In this document: piece after piece, positions 7,989 through 17,061 of the stretch
Position numbering within the stretch: position 1 is the first letter of the stretch
Layout: each line of letters opens with the position of its first letter
Source of the DNA: JABHIE01 sp964584805
GTDB taxonomy: Bacteria; Planctomycetota; UBA1135
Length of the DNA: 64,000 nt
Assembly: GCA_964584805.1 (NCBI GenBank)
Contig: CAZPAY010000009.1
Coordinates: 18,555-82,554, forward strand
Direction: 5' to 3'
The notes under the pieces: generated by a model
What the model was told of the DNA's origin: nothing
The model's database searches: none
Seen by the model: only the letters and a program-made list of their open reading frames with translations
Translations under genes and position numbers: made by a program

Positions 7989-8446
7989 TTGCCGAGCAAG
8001 ACGCTGCGGTACAGAATGATGTGATAAACCAGCAACAACTGGTACAACACTAATGCAATCATGACGCCCTTACGAGCAGAGGGGAAATTCTTAAGAATGC
8101 AAAACAAAATGGCGCCAAAGCCAACGCCCAGGCCCTTTCCGAGCAAAAAAGCCCAAGGCCCTAATCCAAGTAGCCAAAGAGCTACTGGGTTTGCCTCAGC
8201 CCCCCCACGCTGAAGATAAATCATAGTGAAGTGAGAATCGAGGAGATTCAATGCAAGGAAAAACAGGAGCAAGGCCCACAATCGCGGGGAATATAGATCA
8301 ACATAGCCTGGTGCACTTTCGCCATCTCTTCGACCATTGTCCGTGCGGCGCCCCCCAAAAAACGAATAACGAGAGATAAAAGGTGTGGGCTTTTGGCGAC
8401 GGTCGATGCCGTCCCAAGTTGAGCCCTCTCTACGATTTTCAGTCAT
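7985..8446 (-). CDS. DUF5658-like small membrane protein
   Basis: 153 residues. A basic, Arg-rich cytoplasmic N terminus (DRRQKPTPFISRYSFFGGRR) is followed by three hydrophobic segments, at about 55-74, 90-112 and 125-145, with an ALNLLDSHFTMIYLQRGGAE pattern between the first two. This layout (DRRxxPTP, GGRR, then LNxLDxxFTxxxLxxGGxExNP) is what I recall for DUF5658 proteins; the function is unknown. It starts 1 nt before the stop of the upstream WbaP-like gene and probably shares its transcript, hinting at a role in envelope polysaccharide assembly, but that is inference. Confidence 0.7.
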   Translation of the reverse strand: MTENRREGSTWDGIDRRQKPTPFISRYSFFGGRRTDNGRRDGESAPGYVDLYSPRLWALLLFFLALNLLDSHFTMIYLQRGGAEANPVALWLLGLGPWAFLLGKGLGVGFGAILFCILKNFPSARKGVMIALVLYQLLLVYHIILYRSVLLGN

Positions 8447-8447
8447 G

Positions 8448-9920
8448 CTAAAGAGTGGGTTGACGAATGCGCAAGAGCGTAAAAATCGTCAGGATGAAAA
8501 TCGTAATGTCTAGAAAAATCGATTGATTTTCGACATAATAAATGTCGTAATCAAAATTTTCATGAATGGGGTGAGCACGAGCATCTGACACTTGCCACAG
8601 GCCAGTTGCTCCGGGCTTGACACTTAAACGCTGGCGACCGAGCTCGTTGTAAGCTTCAACAATAAAGGACTGCTCAGGGCGTGGACCAACGAGAGACATA
8701 TCCCCCATCACTACATTCCAAAGTTGGGGAAGGTCGTCCAGCGAAGTATGCCTCATGAAGGCACCAAAGGGTGTAACGCGTGGATCTTTTTTGGATGTGG
8801 GCATGGGAGCGTCGCCGCACATATCAAGATACATGGATCGAAACTTATACATCCTGAAGGGGCGGCCGCCTTTGCCAATGCGGTACTGCTGAAACAATGC
8901 GGGCCCCTTCGAGGTGATGCGCACCAACAGAGCCGTCAAAATCAAAAGCGGAGAAATCAACAGAAGCCCAGGAACCGTAATCACTAAATCCATGAAACGC
9001 TTCGCGAAGGAATAGAACACACGGGTGCGCCTCTTCTCGGGCGGTGTCAACAGAGGTAAGGAGTCGATGCTCTCTACCGTGTAAGACTTGGTGAAGAAAT
9101 GGTAGAGCCGCGGGACGACTTGGTATTCAATCTCCAAATCCTCAATTGCCTTGCAGAGCATGACCAGCTCGGCCTCTTCAAGTTGAGGTTTTGCGACAAA
9201 GACACGACGGATGTCGTTGGATGTAACAATTTGGTCTAATTGGTCAATGCCACCTAAAACGGGGAAGCCGCGTACCTTCCGACCATGCATCTCTTCATCA
9301 GAATCTAAAAAACCAACAAAGTTGTAGCCCAAAGTTGGAAAGAGACGCAGCTTTTGCTCCAGTCGCAAAGCCATCGGCCCCGTACCAAAAATAGCGACCT
9401 TTGTATTTCCAAAATCTTTTGCATGCAAATAGCTCAAAAACTTGAACATGAGAGCTCGTTGAACGACCATCACCAAGAAAATGGAGCAAAAGAGGAGAAT
9501 AAATAATGGCCGGGAATAGCTCTCGATGCTCTCCAATTCCAAGGCATGATGAATCGGCTCAAGGAAGCGATAAATGGCATGCTCTAGAGGCACGCTGTCT
9601 GCCGGCGCCGCTTTTAGGAGAAAAATAGAAGTTGCCGTAGCAACGAACGCAATAATTGTGGCTTTAAAAAGCGAACGATATTCTTCCACATTCAGAATGG
9701 ATTTCTGCCAACGATAAAGACCTACAGACCAAAAAGAACCGAGACACATCGCGACAATCACGACCATCAACTGTCGGTAAAGACCGAGGTACGCAATATT
9801 GGGCGCAATCAAGTCGAAGGCGACAAAACCAAGCCAGGCCGCCAGTAAAACGCTGAAGCCATCAAGCCAGACCTGCGCCACAATGTAGCAGGTGTCGAAG
9901 TTACGGCGAATCCATTTCAT
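8448..9920 (-). CDS. Undecaprenyl-phosphate sugar phosphotransferase (WbaP/WcaJ-like)
   Basis: 490 residues. Four to five N-terminal membrane segments are followed by a CoA-binding-like Rossmann domain (KVAIFGTGPMALRL). A further membrane/re-entrant helix leads into the bacterial sugar-transferase domain: FQQYRIGKGGRPFRMYKFRS, TSLDDLPQLWNVVMGDMSLV, GPRP, and KPGATGLWQVS. Such enzymes load the first sugar-1-phosphate onto undecaprenyl phosphate to start exopolysaccharide, capsule or O-antigen repeats. No other glycan genes flank it, so the sugar and product are unknown. It lies 54 nt downstream of pheT and may have its own promoter. The DUF5658 gene follows directly. Confidence 0.9.
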   Translation of the reverse strand: MKWIRRNFDTCYIVAQVWLDGFSVLLAAWLGFVAFDLIAPNIAYLGLYRQLMVVIVAMCLGSFWSVGLYRWQKSILNVEEYRSLFKATIIAFVATATSIFLLKAAPADSVPLEHAIYRFLEPIHHALELESIESYSRPLFILLFCSIFLVMVVQRALMFKFLSYLHAKDFGNTKVAIFGTGPMALRLEQKLRLFPTLGYNFVGFLDSDEEMHGRKVRGFPVLGGIDQLDQIVTSNDIRRVFVAKPQLEEAELVMLCKAIEDLEIEYQVVPRLYHFFTKSYTVESIDSLPLLTPPEKRRTRVFYSFAKRFMDLVITVPGLLLISPLLILTALLVRITSKGPALFQQYRIGKGGRPFRMYKFRSMYLDMCGDAPMPTSKKDPRVTPFGAFMRHTSLDDLPQLWNVVMGDMSLVGPRPEQSFIVEAYNELGRQRLSVKPGATGLWQVSDARAHPIHENFDYDIYYVENQSIFLDITIFILTIFTLLRIRQPTL

Positions 9921-9974
9921 GTCAGGGGTAGTGCGGCTATTGGCCCGAATGAAGCCTACACCGCGCAGAAGCCA

Positions 9975-12392
9975 CTATCCACGCAGACTTCCTCCCAATC
10001 GCTCCGCTGCCTGCGTGACCTTTTTGATGAATTTCTGCTCATCTTTATCTGCAAGAGTGCGATCGGAGGCGCGCAACATGGCGCGGAAGGCAAGGCTGCG
10101 TTGCCCGGGCTCAAGAGTGCCCCCCTCAAATAAGTCAAAAAGCTCAAGTGAGTCAAGCAGTTTACCTCCGGCGCGGCGTACTTCGACCTCGACCTCGGAA
10201 TAGGGAATATTCATCGGGAGAGCGAGCGCGACATCAACTTTGATGCCTGGGAAGCGAGAAGGTGAGTGAAAGCTTGGCTTGGACGACTGCGAGGCCTTGT
10301 AGATCGCGTGCATGTCAAGCAAAGAAATCACGACCTCTGTGCCGTTAAAATCGAGCTCATCTGCCAAGGCAGGATGCAAGGCGGAAAAAGATCCAAAATC
10401 GCTCGCGTCTTTTCCGCGATGAGCGAGTGCAGACATTTGTAACCGCGGATGAGCCCAAGCCGAAGACTCTGTCGTGGGTTGAAAATGTGCGGTCAGGCCG
10501 GCCGAAGACAAAACATCGTCAACGAGAGTTCGGGTTTGAGCGAAAAGAGTTTGAAGCGGTGAGCCCTTTTCCTGAATTGGAGCCCAACCCAGAACGGCCA
10601 GCCAACGACGCTCGATGGGAGCACCACCCTCGGCAGATGGCTCATAGCCTTTGGCGAACTCAAACAATTGCCCCGCCGGGCGTTCACGCAAATTGGCGTG
10701 GGCTTGATCAAGTAACGACGGGATTGGGTTGCGGCGCACCAAACGCACACTGTCAGAAATTGGATTGTCTAAAACGACATAATCTGACAGCTCATGCCCC
10801 ATACGCTTGACCCAAGCATCATCCAGGAACGAATAGCTCTGCGATTCAAAAGAATGGTGCACGCCAGCAAGACGCTGTGTCAATCGGTGCTCAAGACGGC
10901 GGCGGCCATCGCGGGTGGGCGCAACGAGCGGAGCTTCAAGAGGTGTAGGCTGAATTTGGTCGTAACCCTGAAGACGGCCAACCTCTTCAATCAAATCGAC
11001 CTCAGTCGTAACATCTTTCGTGGCTCGCCAGGATGGGACTTGCACCGCGAGAGTGCCGTCGGCAACCTGCACATCAAAGCCAAGGCGAGTCAAACTCTCA
11101 GAAACATCTTGCGGAGACAAATCCATGCCCAATAAACGCGCGGTGCGCTCGGGGCATAAAGTCATTCGAGTGTTCGGTGCAGAGGCAAGGCCAGCCCTAG
11201 CTGGTGAGCCGTGGAGCGTGGCGTCAGGGCGCGCATCGGCCAGCAAATAGGCAAAACGGCGCAAAGCCTGCTCGGCAAGACTTGGATCAAGCGACTTTTC
11301 AAAACGCATGCTCGCTTCGGAACGAAGGGCATGGCGCTGTGAAGTACGACGCGTGCGGACAGGGTGGAAAACGGCCGATTCGAGCAAGATTCGCGTAGTT
11401 GAATCACCGACCTCTGTGCTGGCCCCACCCATCACGCCAGCGAGGGCAACCGCCCCCTTGCTGTCAGCGATAACGAGATCGCGTGGATCGAGTTTGCGCT
11501 CTTCATCGTCTAGAGTGGTTAACAGCTCACCTTGCGAGGCTGCCCTGACCGTAATGGCTGGGCTGGCCAATTTCTCAAAATCAAAGGCATGCGTCGGCTG
11601 GCCGATCTCTTGAAGGACGTAATTCGTGAGGTCAACGAGATCATTAACCGGCCGTTGGCCCACAGCAATCAAGCGCTCTTGAATCTTGCTTGGTGCAGGC
11701 TTGGGGCCCGTTTTCAAATCAACGCCAAGGCCGAAGTAGGCAGGGCAGCCGTCTGCATCCGCCAACTCAATTGAGGCAGCGGTCATGCCACTTGGCCAGG
11801 CTTCGAGGACAGGCAATGGCTTCAGCTCACGATTCAATATGGCTGACAGCTCGCGCGCAAAACCGTAGTGGCCCCACAAATCTGGGCGATGCGTCAAAGA
11901 CTTATTATCGAGATCAAGGACAAAGTCGCTCAAACCAAGGAAATCCACCAGACGGGTGCCGATCTCGGCATCATCTGGTAATTCCATGATGCCCGCGTGC
12001 TCGTCAGATAGCTCGAGCTCTCGCTCAGAACAAATCATGCCGCACGAAGTCACACCGCGCAATTTGGCCTTTTTGATTTTAAAATCTCCAGGCAAACAGG
12101 CCTTAACCGGGGCGAATGCAATCTTGAGCCCTTTGCGGACATTAGATGCCCCACAAACCACTTGCGCGGGTTCATCGGCGCCATACTCAACCGTAGTCAC
12201 CGACAACTTATCGGCATCAGGATGTTGCTCACAAGAGACAACATGCCCCACGACAACATCACCAATCGCTTCACCCACGGCTTCGATGCCTTCCACCTCG
12301 GCTGTATGCAAGGAAAGCAACTCAGCAATGCGCCCTGGAGTTTGATCGCTAATGTCGACAAAGTCGCCGACCCAATTTAATGAGATTTTCAT
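9975..12392 (-). CDS. pheT: Phenylalanine-tRNA ligase beta subunit
   Basis: 805 residues, full length for PheT. The order is the N-terminal MKISLNWVGDFVDI, an EMAP/tRNA-binding domain (VVGHVVSCEQHPDADKLSV, VVCGASNVRKGLKIAFA), B3/B4 editing, B5, and the C-terminal anticodon-binding (FDX-ACB) domain ending FIKKVTQAAERLGG. Together with PheS it forms the alpha2-beta2 enzyme charging tRNA-Phe. Its start overlaps the pheS stop by 4 nt (ATGA), so the subunits are translationally coupled. It is the last gene of the long co-directional run that begins with atpZ. Confidence 0.97.
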   Translation of the reverse strand: MKISLNWVGDFVDISDQTPGRIAELLSLHTAEVEGIEAVGEAIGDVVVGHVVSCEQHPDADKLSVTTVEYGADEPAQVVCGASNVRKGLKIAFAPVKACLPGDFKIKKAKLRGVTSCGMICSERELELSDEHAGIMELPDDAEIGTRLVDFLGLSDFVLDLDNKSLTHRPDLWGHYGFARELSAILNRELKPLPVLEAWPSGMTAASIELADADGCPAYFGLGVDLKTGPKPAPSKIQERLIAVGQRPVNDLVDLTNYVLQEIGQPTHAFDFEKLASPAITVRAASQGELLTTLDDEERKLDPRDLVIADSKGAVALAGVMGGASTEVGDSTTRILLESAVFHPVRTRRTSQRHALRSEASMRFEKSLDPSLAEQALRRFAYLLADARPDATLHGSPARAGLASAPNTRMTLCPERTARLLGMDLSPQDVSESLTRLGFDVQVADGTLAVQVPSWRATKDVTTEVDLIEEVGRLQGYDQIQPTPLEAPLVAPTRDGRRRLEHRLTQRLAGVHHSFESQSYSFLDDAWVKRMGHELSDYVVLDNPISDSVRLVRRNPIPSLLDQAHANLRERPAGQLFEFAKGYEPSAEGGAPIERRWLAVLGWAPIQEKGSPLQTLFAQTRTLVDDVLSSAGLTAHFQPTTESSAWAHPRLQMSALAHRGKDASDFGSFSALHPALADELDFNGTEVVISLLDMHAIYKASQSSKPSFHSPSRFPGIKVDVALALPMNIPYSEVEVEVRRAGGKLLDSLELFDLFEGGTLEPGQRSLAFRAMLRASDRTLADKDEQKFIKKVTQAAERLGGSLRG

Positions 12393-13438
12393 GCGCGGAA
12401 TTGCTCGAGGAAACGAAGGTCGCCGCTTAAAAGCCAGCGGATGTCATCAATGCCGTAGCGCAGCATGACCATGCGAGAAAGCCCAAGCCCAAAGGCATAA
12501 CCGCTATAAACATCAGGGTCGATGTCGCACGCACGCAAAACATTGGGGTGGACCATTCCACCAGGCATCAGTTCAATCCATGTGGATTGCTTGCATACGC
12601 GGCAGCCGTCTTTACAGAATGGGCATCGGGCATCAAGCTCAAAGCCGGGCTCAACAAACGGAAAAAAACCTGGTCGCAGACGAGTCTCGACCTTCCGGCC
12701 AAAAACGCCCTCAAGCAGCGTATTCATGGCGTGCAACAAATGATGCACCCCAACACCCTTGTCGACAACGAGGCCTTCCATCTGATGAAAAGTGTGGTCG
12801 TGCGTGTTGTCAGGCGTCTCCTGGCGGAAGACACGACCTGGCGCGACAACCCGCAAGGGCGCGCCATGCTCGCGAAGGGCACGAATCTGGACACAGGAAG
12901 TATGCGTACGCATGCAGACACCTTTGCCTTGCCCACGGCCGTCACCCTCGGGTGTAACCCAAATTGTGTCATGCGACTCGCGCGCCGGATGATCGCTGGG
13001 GATATTAAGCGCGTCGAAATTATTATCTTCGAGCTCGACCTCAGGGCCATCGGCAATCATGAAGCCCATCGACTGAAAAACATCTTCGAGCTCGCGTGCA
13101 ATCTGCCCGATGGGGTGCAAACCTCCAGCAGGCGGCTTGGGCCCTGGCAAAGTGGCATCTAGGCCCTCGCCCGCCAAATCTGAAGCAAGCGCAGTGGCGT
13201 TTAAAGCCGCCCGCGCCTTTTCAATCTGGGCGGCAATCGCCTGTTTTACCTGATTGGCCGCTTGACCTGCTGCGGGACGATCTTCTTTCGGAAGCGTACC
13301 TAGGCTCTTAAGCAGATCAGTCAGGGCCCCTTTTCGCCCAAGAAGACGAACCTCGATTGCTCGAAGTTCGTCTTCAGAATTGGAGTCCTCGACGGCCGTT
13401 AAGCCCTCGTGGCGGAGTTCCTCGAGGCGCTCAAGCAT
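12389..13438 (-). CDS. pheS: Phenylalanine-tRNA ligase alpha subunit
   Basis: 349 residues. An N-terminal coiled-coil arm (MLERLEELRHEGLTAVED) is followed by the class II catalytic core, with motif 2 around APGRVFRQETPDNTHDHTFH and motif 3 around GYAFGLGLSRMVMLRYGIDD. It activates Phe and, with PheT, acylates tRNA-Phe. The gene begins 6 nt after the rplT stop and overlaps pheT. The infC-rpmI-rplT-pheS-pheT order is the classic bacterial arrangement. I see no leader peptide or T-box, and there is no room for one between rplT and pheS. Confidence 0.97.
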   Translation of the reverse strand: MLERLEELRHEGLTAVEDSNSEDELRAIEVRLLGRKGALTDLLKSLGTLPKEDRPAAGQAANQVKQAIAAQIEKARAALNATALASDLAGEGLDATLPGPKPPAGGLHPIGQIARELEDVFQSMGFMIADGPEVELEDNNFDALNIPSDHPARESHDTIWVTPEGDGRGQGKGVCMRTHTSCVQIRALREHGAPLRVVAPGRVFRQETPDNTHDHTFHQMEGLVVDKGVGVHHLLHAMNTLLEGVFGRKVETRLRPGFFPFVEPGFELDARCPFCKDGCRVCKQSTWIELMPGGMVHPNVLRACDIDPDVYSGYAFGLGLSRMVMLRYGIDDIRWLLSGDLRFLEQFRA

Positions 13439-13444
13439 GGCGGA

Positions 13445-13804
13445 TTAAGCGGCCAGGGCCTCTTTTGCCTTTTCGGCAACAGCAGTAAACGCTGCTGGGT
13501 CATGGAAAGCCAACTCAGAAAGAGCACGGCGATCAATGTCGATGTTTGCCTGTTTCATACCGTGGATAAGACGGCTGTAAGATAAATCATTCATGCGGGC
13601 AGCGGCGTTAAGACGCTGAATCCAAAGACGACGAAAAGTACGCTTTTTATTCCGGCGGTCGCGATATGCGAAATTGCCAGCGCGCAACAAGGTCTCTTTG
13701 ACCGTACGCAATAAGCGACGGCGACCCTGATGAAAACCCTTGGCGCGACGCATCAAGCGACGGCGGCGACGAAGGCGTGGGACTACATTGCGTGTACGTG
13801 ACAT
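13445..13804 (-). CDS. rplT: 50S ribosomal protein L20
   Basis: 119 residues, highly basic, with the conserved N-terminal Arg-rich extension (RLRRRRRLMRRAKGFHQGRR) and the globular C-terminal domain (LWIQRLNAAARMNDLSYSRL). L20 is an early 50S assembly protein and, in other bacteria, represses the rpmI-rplT message. It starts 3 nt after the rpmI stop. Confidence 0.98.
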   Translation of the reverse strand: MSRTRNVVPRLRRRRRLMRRAKGFHQGRRRLLRTVKETLLRAGNFAYRDRRNKKRTFRRLWIQRLNAAARMNDLSYSRLIHGMKQANIDIDRRALSELAFHDPAAFTAVAEKAKEALAA

Positions 13805-13807
13805 CGA

Positions 13808-14002
13808 TTAGGCCCCCATCATCTTGCGAAGGTTTTTAGCGATGCGACCGACAGCAACTGCCGATTGGCGCAGTTTGCGCCGACGCTTTGCGGATTTGCA
13901 AGTCATCCTGCAACCCGTCATCATGTGACGGCGAATGACTTTGCCATTTTTGGTGAGTTTCATGCGGCCTGAAACGGCCTTTCTTGTTTTCTGCTTGGGC
14001 AC
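13808..14002 (-). CDS. rpmI: 50S ribosomal protein L35
   Basis: 64 residues, basic, MPKQKTRKAVSGRMKLTKNG, typical L35. The start is GTG at 14002, preceded by CAGGT with 8 nt spacing. It follows infC after about 100 nt that hold a GC-rich hairpin (14040-14063), where an L20-type autoregulatory site would be expected. Confidence 0.97.
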   Translation of the reverse strand: MPKQKTRKAVSGRMKLTKNGKVIRRHMMTGCRMTCKSAKRRRKLRQSAVAVGRIAKNLRKMMGA

Positions 14003-14039
14003 GGTATTACCTGTGTCTTAGGGCCAAGGGGAGAATGGT

Positions 14040-14063
14040 GAACCGCAGATTGTACCGCGGCTC
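14040..14063 (-). promoter_or_regulatory. Hairpin in the infC-rpmI gap
   Basis: Read on the minus strand, GAGCCGCGG and CTGCGGTTC can form a 9-bp stem (two G-U pairs) around the 6-nt loop TACAAT. It lies 38 nt before the rpmI GTG and has no U-tract, so it is not an obvious terminator. Its place matches the L20 control region upstream of rpmI in other bacteria; whether it binds L20 is inference. Confidence 0.4.
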
Positions 14064-14104
14064 AGTCTAGGGTCAATCCCAGAATGACGAGAATAATCGT
14101 AAGT

Positions 14105-14827
14105 TTATTCCTCGTCAGGAGTTTCGGTAGGCGGCTCAACCCCGGGCGGCTCAGCCTCAACGGGTGACTCGATTACGGGCAAGCTCAAATCTTCAGGTCG
14201 TTCTACAACGGGCAAGGCTACTCCAGGGTCGACATCGACCTTAGGCTCAGCTTTCTTTTTGCTCTGGATGAGTTTCATTTGCTGAGCGCTCAACGGACCA
14301 ATCATCATGGTCATGCGCCGACCGGCCATCCGCGGCTCACGCTCAACTTTAGCAATTTCAGACAAAGCCTCAACGACGCGCATCAACACATCACGCCCTC
14401 GGTCTTTGTAGGCCATTTCACGGCCGCGGAAGAGACAGGTAATCTGAACCTTGCTACCAGCGCTGAGAAACTCAGTTGCCTTGCGGATTTTGATATTAAG
14501 GTCATTAACATCAATCTTAGGGCGAACACGCACCTCTTTCATTGCAGCGGTCGTTTTCTTCTCTTTGGTCTTTTTGCGCTTTTTTTCTTCGTATTTGAAT
14601 TTGCCGTAATCCAAAATACGACAAACGGGCGGATTGGATTGTGGCGCGACCTCAACCAAGTCAAGCCCGGCCTCTTGAGCCATTTTCAGAGCCTTGGGGG
14701 TTGGCGTTGGGCCAATCTGAGTGCCTTCAGCGTCAATGAGGAATACTTCGCGGATACGAATCCGGCGGTTGACCCGATACTTTTCTTTTACGGGTGGTGC
14801 GTAGCGCTTGCGTCTGCGTGGAGGAAT
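14105..14827 (-). CDS. infC: Translation initiation factor IF-3 (AUU start)
   Basis: 240 residues if translation starts at ATT (14827-14825). The conserved N domain (RVNRRIRIREVFLIDAEGTQ, then GPTPTPKALKMAQEAGLDLV) continues upstream of the first in-frame ATG (14683), so that ATG cannot be the start. An in-frame TAG at 14842-14840 limits the frame, leaving ATT as the only plausible initiator. CAGGT stands 8 nt before it. infC with an AUU start is known in enterobacteria and elsewhere, where IF-3 represses its own mRNA by discriminating against non-AUG starts. The C domain is normal and is followed by an unusual 40-residue acidic Pro/Glu-rich tail (ending PPTETPDEE). Confidence 0.95.
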   Translation of the reverse strand: MPPRRRKRYAPPVKEKYRVNRRIRIREVFLIDAEGTQIGPTPTPKALKMAQEAGLDLVEVAPQSNPPVCRILDYGKFKYEEKKRKKTKEKKTTAAMKEVRVRPKIDVNDLNIKIRKATEFLSAGSKVQITCLFRGREMAYKDRGRDVLMRVVEALSEIAKVEREPRMAGRRMTMMIGPLSAQQMKLIQSKKKAEPKVDVDPGVALPVVERPEDLSLPVIESPVEAEPPGVEPPTETPDEE

Positions 14828-14839
14828 GAGATTTACCTG

Positions 14840-16645
14840 CTAGTTTGTTTGAGTTTCGTCAGCCTCAGAATCAGCGACTGGCGCGAGGAGCAGTTGAAGC
14901 TCTTCGATTTGAGAAAGGTCGACATCAGATGGAGCACCCGTCAAAGGGCAGCCCCCCACTGAAGTCTTTGGAAATGCGATCACATCGCGAATGGTCTCAG
15001 CGTTAAACATTAACGCGTAAAGACGGTCAAGGCCGATGGCAAAGCCGGCGTGTGGTGGTGGCCCATACTTAAAAGCCTCAAGCAAGAATGCAAAACGGCG
15101 CTCGGCCTCTTCTGCATCAAGCCCAATTGCTGTAAAAATGTCGCGCTGCAAATCAGCATCATGAATTCGAATCGAGCCTGAGCCCAACTCAACGCCATTG
15201 AGCACCAAGTCGTATGCGCGTGAGCGAATGCCTTCGCGGCCGCCCGATTTAAGCGCCTCGATGTCTTCTTCAACAGGGTAAGTAAACGGATGGTGCGCGG
15301 GCGTCCAGTCACCGTCATCGGTCTCTTCGAACAGCGGAAATTCCGTCACCCAAACCAAGCGGTCAGGGCCTTGCACCAAATCCATCAAATCGCCTGCACG
15401 ACGACGGACGGCATCAAGGGCAACCATTGCACGCCGCGGACGGTCGGCAATCGTGACGAGTAAGTCGCCCTCAACCGCAGATGCTGCCGCTAAGAAGCCC
15501 TCACCCTCATCGCTCTTTAAGAAACGAGAAAGTGGGCCGGTCGGGCCGTCTGGGCCAACCTTGCACCAGGCTGCCCCACCGGCGCCAGCGTCTTTTGCCG
15601 CGGCCTCGATGGAATCAATCTGCTTGCGAGAAAGCGATGCACCACCTGGCACGCGCACACCACGAACCCAACCACCCTTTTCGAGAACACTCTCAAAAAT
15701 CGAAAAGCCAATCGTCAATGCAGGGGCTGCCAAATCGACAACCTCAAGTGGGTTGCGCAAATCAGGTTTGTCGGTCGCAAAACGCGACACCGACTCAGCA
15801 TATGGAATACGCTCAAAAGGCGTCTGCAAAGCCTCGCCCTGCATCTCTTGGTAAAGCCCAAACATCACGCGCTCAACGAGTGCGTAGACATCTTCTTCGT
15901 CGACGAAGGACATTTCCATATCCAACTGAGTGAACTCAGGCTGACGGTCGGCGCGCAAATCCTCATCGCGCATACAACGCGCAATTTGGAAATAGCGGTC
16001 CATCCCACCCACCATGCTCAACTGCTTAAACAACTGAGGCGACTGCGGCAAGGCATACCAACTATTGTGCTGCCGACGATTCGGCACCAAGTAATCGCGG
16101 GCGCCTTCAGGAGTCGACTTGGTCAACATCGGTGTCTCAACCTCAACAAACTGCTCAGCCATCAGCGTGCAGCGCAAAGAATGGTTCGCCCTAGAGCGCA
16201 ACATCAATCGCTCAGCCACCGGCGCACGCCGCATGTCGAGATAGCGATACTTCATCCGCATCTCTTCCGGCACATCGAGATCATCGACAATCTCAAAGGG
16301 CAAACGCGCGGCTTTCGTCACCACGGTGACCTTTTCAGGCACGATCTCAATATCGCCAGAGTCGCGGCCTTGGGTACGAAACGCCTCGTCTCGCAGTCGC
16401 ACCACACCCTCAACCTGCAAAACATATTCAGGGTGTAAGCGAGTCAGCGCCTGCCGAATTTCTTCGGTCGCACTCTCATCAGCCGTCAATTGGATGTCGC
16501 CATAGCGGTCACGCAGGTCGACAAAAGAAACCCCACCGTGGTCACGGCGATTGGAAACCCAACCGCATAGTGTTACATGCTCTCCTGCGTGCTCAGCACG
16601 CAGTTCGCCACAGGCATGGGTCCGCCAGGAGGCGGACAAACTCAT
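14840..16645 (-). CDS. aspS: Aspartate-tRNA ligase, bacterial type
   Basis: 601 residues: OB-fold anticodon domain (LCGWVSNRRDHGGVSFVDLR), class II core with FTQLDMEMSFVDEEDV, a GAD insertion domain (about 290-420) and the C-terminal GFAIGLDRLYALM motif. H36 in the RRDHGG loop is the residue type found in non-discriminating AspRS (His, versus Leu in E. coli), so it may also charge tRNA-Asn; asnS is nevertheless present at 58.3 kb. The start overlaps the atpC stop by 4 nt (ATGA). infC starts 12 nt after its stop in the same frame. Confidence 0.96.
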   Translation of the reverse strand: MSLSASWRTHACGELRAEHAGEHVTLCGWVSNRRDHGGVSFVDLRDRYGDIQLTADESATEEIRQALTRLHPEYVLQVEGVVRLRDEAFRTQGRDSGDIEIVPEKVTVVTKAARLPFEIVDDLDVPEEMRMKYRYLDMRRAPVAERLMLRSRANHSLRCTLMAEQFVEVETPMLTKSTPEGARDYLVPNRRQHNSWYALPQSPQLFKQLSMVGGMDRYFQIARCMRDEDLRADRQPEFTQLDMEMSFVDEEDVYALVERVMFGLYQEMQGEALQTPFERIPYAESVSRFATDKPDLRNPLEVVDLAAPALTIGFSIFESVLEKGGWVRGVRVPGGASLSRKQIDSIEAAAKDAGAGGAAWCKVGPDGPTGPLSRFLKSDEGEGFLAAASAVEGDLLVTIADRPRRAMVALDAVRRRAGDLMDLVQGPDRLVWVTEFPLFEETDDGDWTPAHHPFTYPVEEDIEALKSGGREGIRSRAYDLVLNGVELGSGSIRIHDADLQRDIFTAIGLDAEEAERRFAFLLEAFKYGPPPHAGFAIGLDRLYALMFNAETIRDVIAFPKTSVGGCPLTGAPSDVDLSQIEELQLLLAPVADSEADETQTN

Positions 16646-17049
16646 TTCGAAGTAGTATTCATACGCATCAAGGAGCGACGCAAAGCCGCTTCGGCCCGCG
16701 TTGCATCAAGATCAGATTTGCGAGCACTCAGGCGCTCACGGGCACGCTCGGAAGCCGCGCGTGCTCTATCCATATCAATCTCGCCAGGCTTTTCAGCAGA
16801 ACGAGTCAAAATGGTCAGGACATTATCCCGCACCTCGGCAAAACCGTCGTGCACCAGATACGAAACCTCTTCGCCAGTAGTCATGCGGCCGACAATCAGC
16901 CCAGACTCGGTCAAAGAAAGCATCGTAGCGTGCCGCGGCAAAACACCGAAAGAGCCATCTTCGCCAGGGAAACGCACGCCATTTACTTCAGCCTCAAGGA
17001 CCGTAGCAGAAGGCGTCACAATGCGCAGCGTAAGAGTGGAAGCAGTCAC
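16642..17049 (-). CDS. atpC: ATP synthase epsilon subunit
   Basis: 135 residues. An N-terminal beta-sandwich (LRIVTPSATVLEAEVNGVRF, GEDGSFGVLPRHA) and a C-terminal helical arm rich in Arg, Glu and Ala (RARAASERARERLSARKSD). Epsilon links the rotor to gamma and can inhibit ATP hydrolysis. It follows atpD after 12 nt and overlaps aspS by 4 nt, tying the aminoacyl-tRNA and translation genes to the ATP synthase operon. Confidence 0.95.
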   Translation of the reverse strand: MTASTLTLRIVTPSATVLEAEVNGVRFPGEDGSFGVLPRHATMLSLTESGLIVGRMTTGEEVSYLVHDGFAEVRDNVLTILTRSAEKPGEIDMDRARAASERARERLSARKSDLDATRAEAALRRSLMRMNTTSK

Positions 17050-17061
17050 AGTTAACTCAGG

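Noticed and set aside
12548..13162. 204-codon plus-strand open frame
   Set aside because: Antisense shadow of pheS.
14279..14962. 227-codon plus-strand open frame
   Set aside because: Antisense to infC and the end of aspS, both of which have strong family motifs; no recognisable product.
15848..16438. 196-codon plus-strand open frame
   Set aside because: Antisense shadow of aspS.
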